A stretch of DNA of 34,956 bases from Spirochaetes bacterium GWF1_51_8 (GTDB taxonomy: Bacteria > Spirochaetota > Brevinematia > Brevinematales > GWF1-51-8): NCBI GenBank assembly GCA_001829415.1, contig MIBE01000063.1, positions 105,307 to 140,262 of the forward strand. Direction: 5' to 3'. A program made the position numbers and the translations under genes. Below the pieces are notes generated by a model. It was not told the DNA's origin and did no database searches. It was given only the letters and a program-made list of their open reading frames with translations. Each line of letters opens with the position of its first letter. Within the stretch, counting starts at the first letter, position 1. This document shows, in pieces, positions 34,657 through 34,956 of the stretch.

Positions 34657-34956
34657 ATGCCCGAGGATAAAAAATTTAAAGTCGAGATCCATGTAAAAAA
34701 CCTGTCTCCGGGAATGGTTTTCCCTTATAACGCCGTCGACGAGGAAGATAATCCTATCATTCCCAGGCAGACCACGTTATCCCGTGAGAAGATACATGAA
34801 TTAAAAAACAAGGATATCCATAAGCTCTATTACGTCCGCGATTTTCATTCTATCCTCAATCCGGGACCCAATTCCCCGATCATTAAGGAAACGGCTGAAA
34901 AGGCCGTATCCGTCCTCACAGATATCCGAAAAGCAATGATCCACAATACTGCCGCG
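34657..34956 (+). CDS. N-terminal part of a probable HD-GYP phosphodiesterase (cut by window end)
   Basis: 100 codons are visible and the frame runs off the window. The start MPEDKKFKVEIHVKNLSPGMVF follows GGGGG by 6 bases. The pattern 'V-x-x-L-x-PGM-x-x', then a statement of a default value (IIPRQTTLSREKIHELKNKDI) and YYVRD, is the usual N-terminal module ahead of HD-GYP domains, which break down cyclic di-GMP. The HD-GYP domain itself would lie beyond the window, so the call rests on the leader module only. Confidence 0.55.
   Translation, partial: MPEDKKFKVEIHVKNLSPGMVFPYNAVDEEDNPIIPRQTTLSREKIHELKNKDIHKLYYVRDFHSILNPGPNSPIIKETAEKAVSVLTDIRKAMIHNTAA

Noticed and set aside
1-34956. CRISPR array, rRNA, integrase or transposase
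   Set aside because: No regularly spaced short repeats, rRNA-like sequence or recombinase motifs were found on either strand.

Overview
The window reads as a stretch of chromosome from a Gram-negative-type bacterium of about 50% GC. Evidence for the envelope type is several Sec signal peptides, three lipoprotein signal peptides with a Cys at the cleavage site, and two probable outer-membrane barrel proteins. Gene content (GTP-type PEP carboxykinase, PilZ protein, probable HD-GYP protein, exported ankyrin and FG-GAP proteins, large PAS/GAF histidine kinase) would fit an uncultured spirochaete-like lineage, but this is a guess from content only. Most promoters found are the ordinary TTGNNN - about 17 bp - TANNNT type.

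Region by region. 1-2113: an NlpC/P60-type peptidase gene (5' end outside the window), an AT-rich HNH endonuclease gene, and then a second copy of the last 158 bp of the peptidase gene. The two copies differ at eight positions, all third-codon and all silent. I read this as an HNH cassette of 1,293 bp that brought its own replacement 3' end and pushed the old one downstream. It is the most interesting feature here. 2117-4021: glutathione peroxidase-type gene, a small membrane protein with paired Cys motifs, and a VOC/GNAT gene pair. 4184-7546: exported 1,120-residue ankyrin protein. 7730-9262: a possible leader ORF, rpiB, aroE and tRNA-Glu, ending in back-to-back terminators. 9449-14334: operon of a soluble multi-PAS histidine kinase and two NarL-type response regulators. 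14520-17572: exported barrel-like protein, PilZ protein plus DUF2807 lipoprotein, tRNA-Ser(GCT). 17630-22346: two FG-GAP-like lipoproteins. 22568-23302: glycine-rich exported protein. 23715-27442: grpE-dnaK-dnaJ with two hairpins between dnaK and dnaJ. 27598-30731: exported HEAT-repeat protein and pckG. 30840-30930: interspersed palindromic repeat. 31173-32422: hisI-hisG. 32403-34392: a possibly broken small membrane gene, a four-helix membrane protein and a membrane-anchored alpha/beta hydrolase. 34657-end: start of a probable HD-GYP protein.

How the genes work together: grpE-dnaK-dnaJ form one chaperone machine; hisI and hisG overlap by one base and act in histidine synthesis; rpiB and aroE overlap and are probably co-translated, though they serve different pathways (pentose phosphate and shikimate); the kinase and its adjoining regulators form one signalling unit. 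The HNH cassette differs sharply in base composition from everything around it and is the only clearly acquired DNA.
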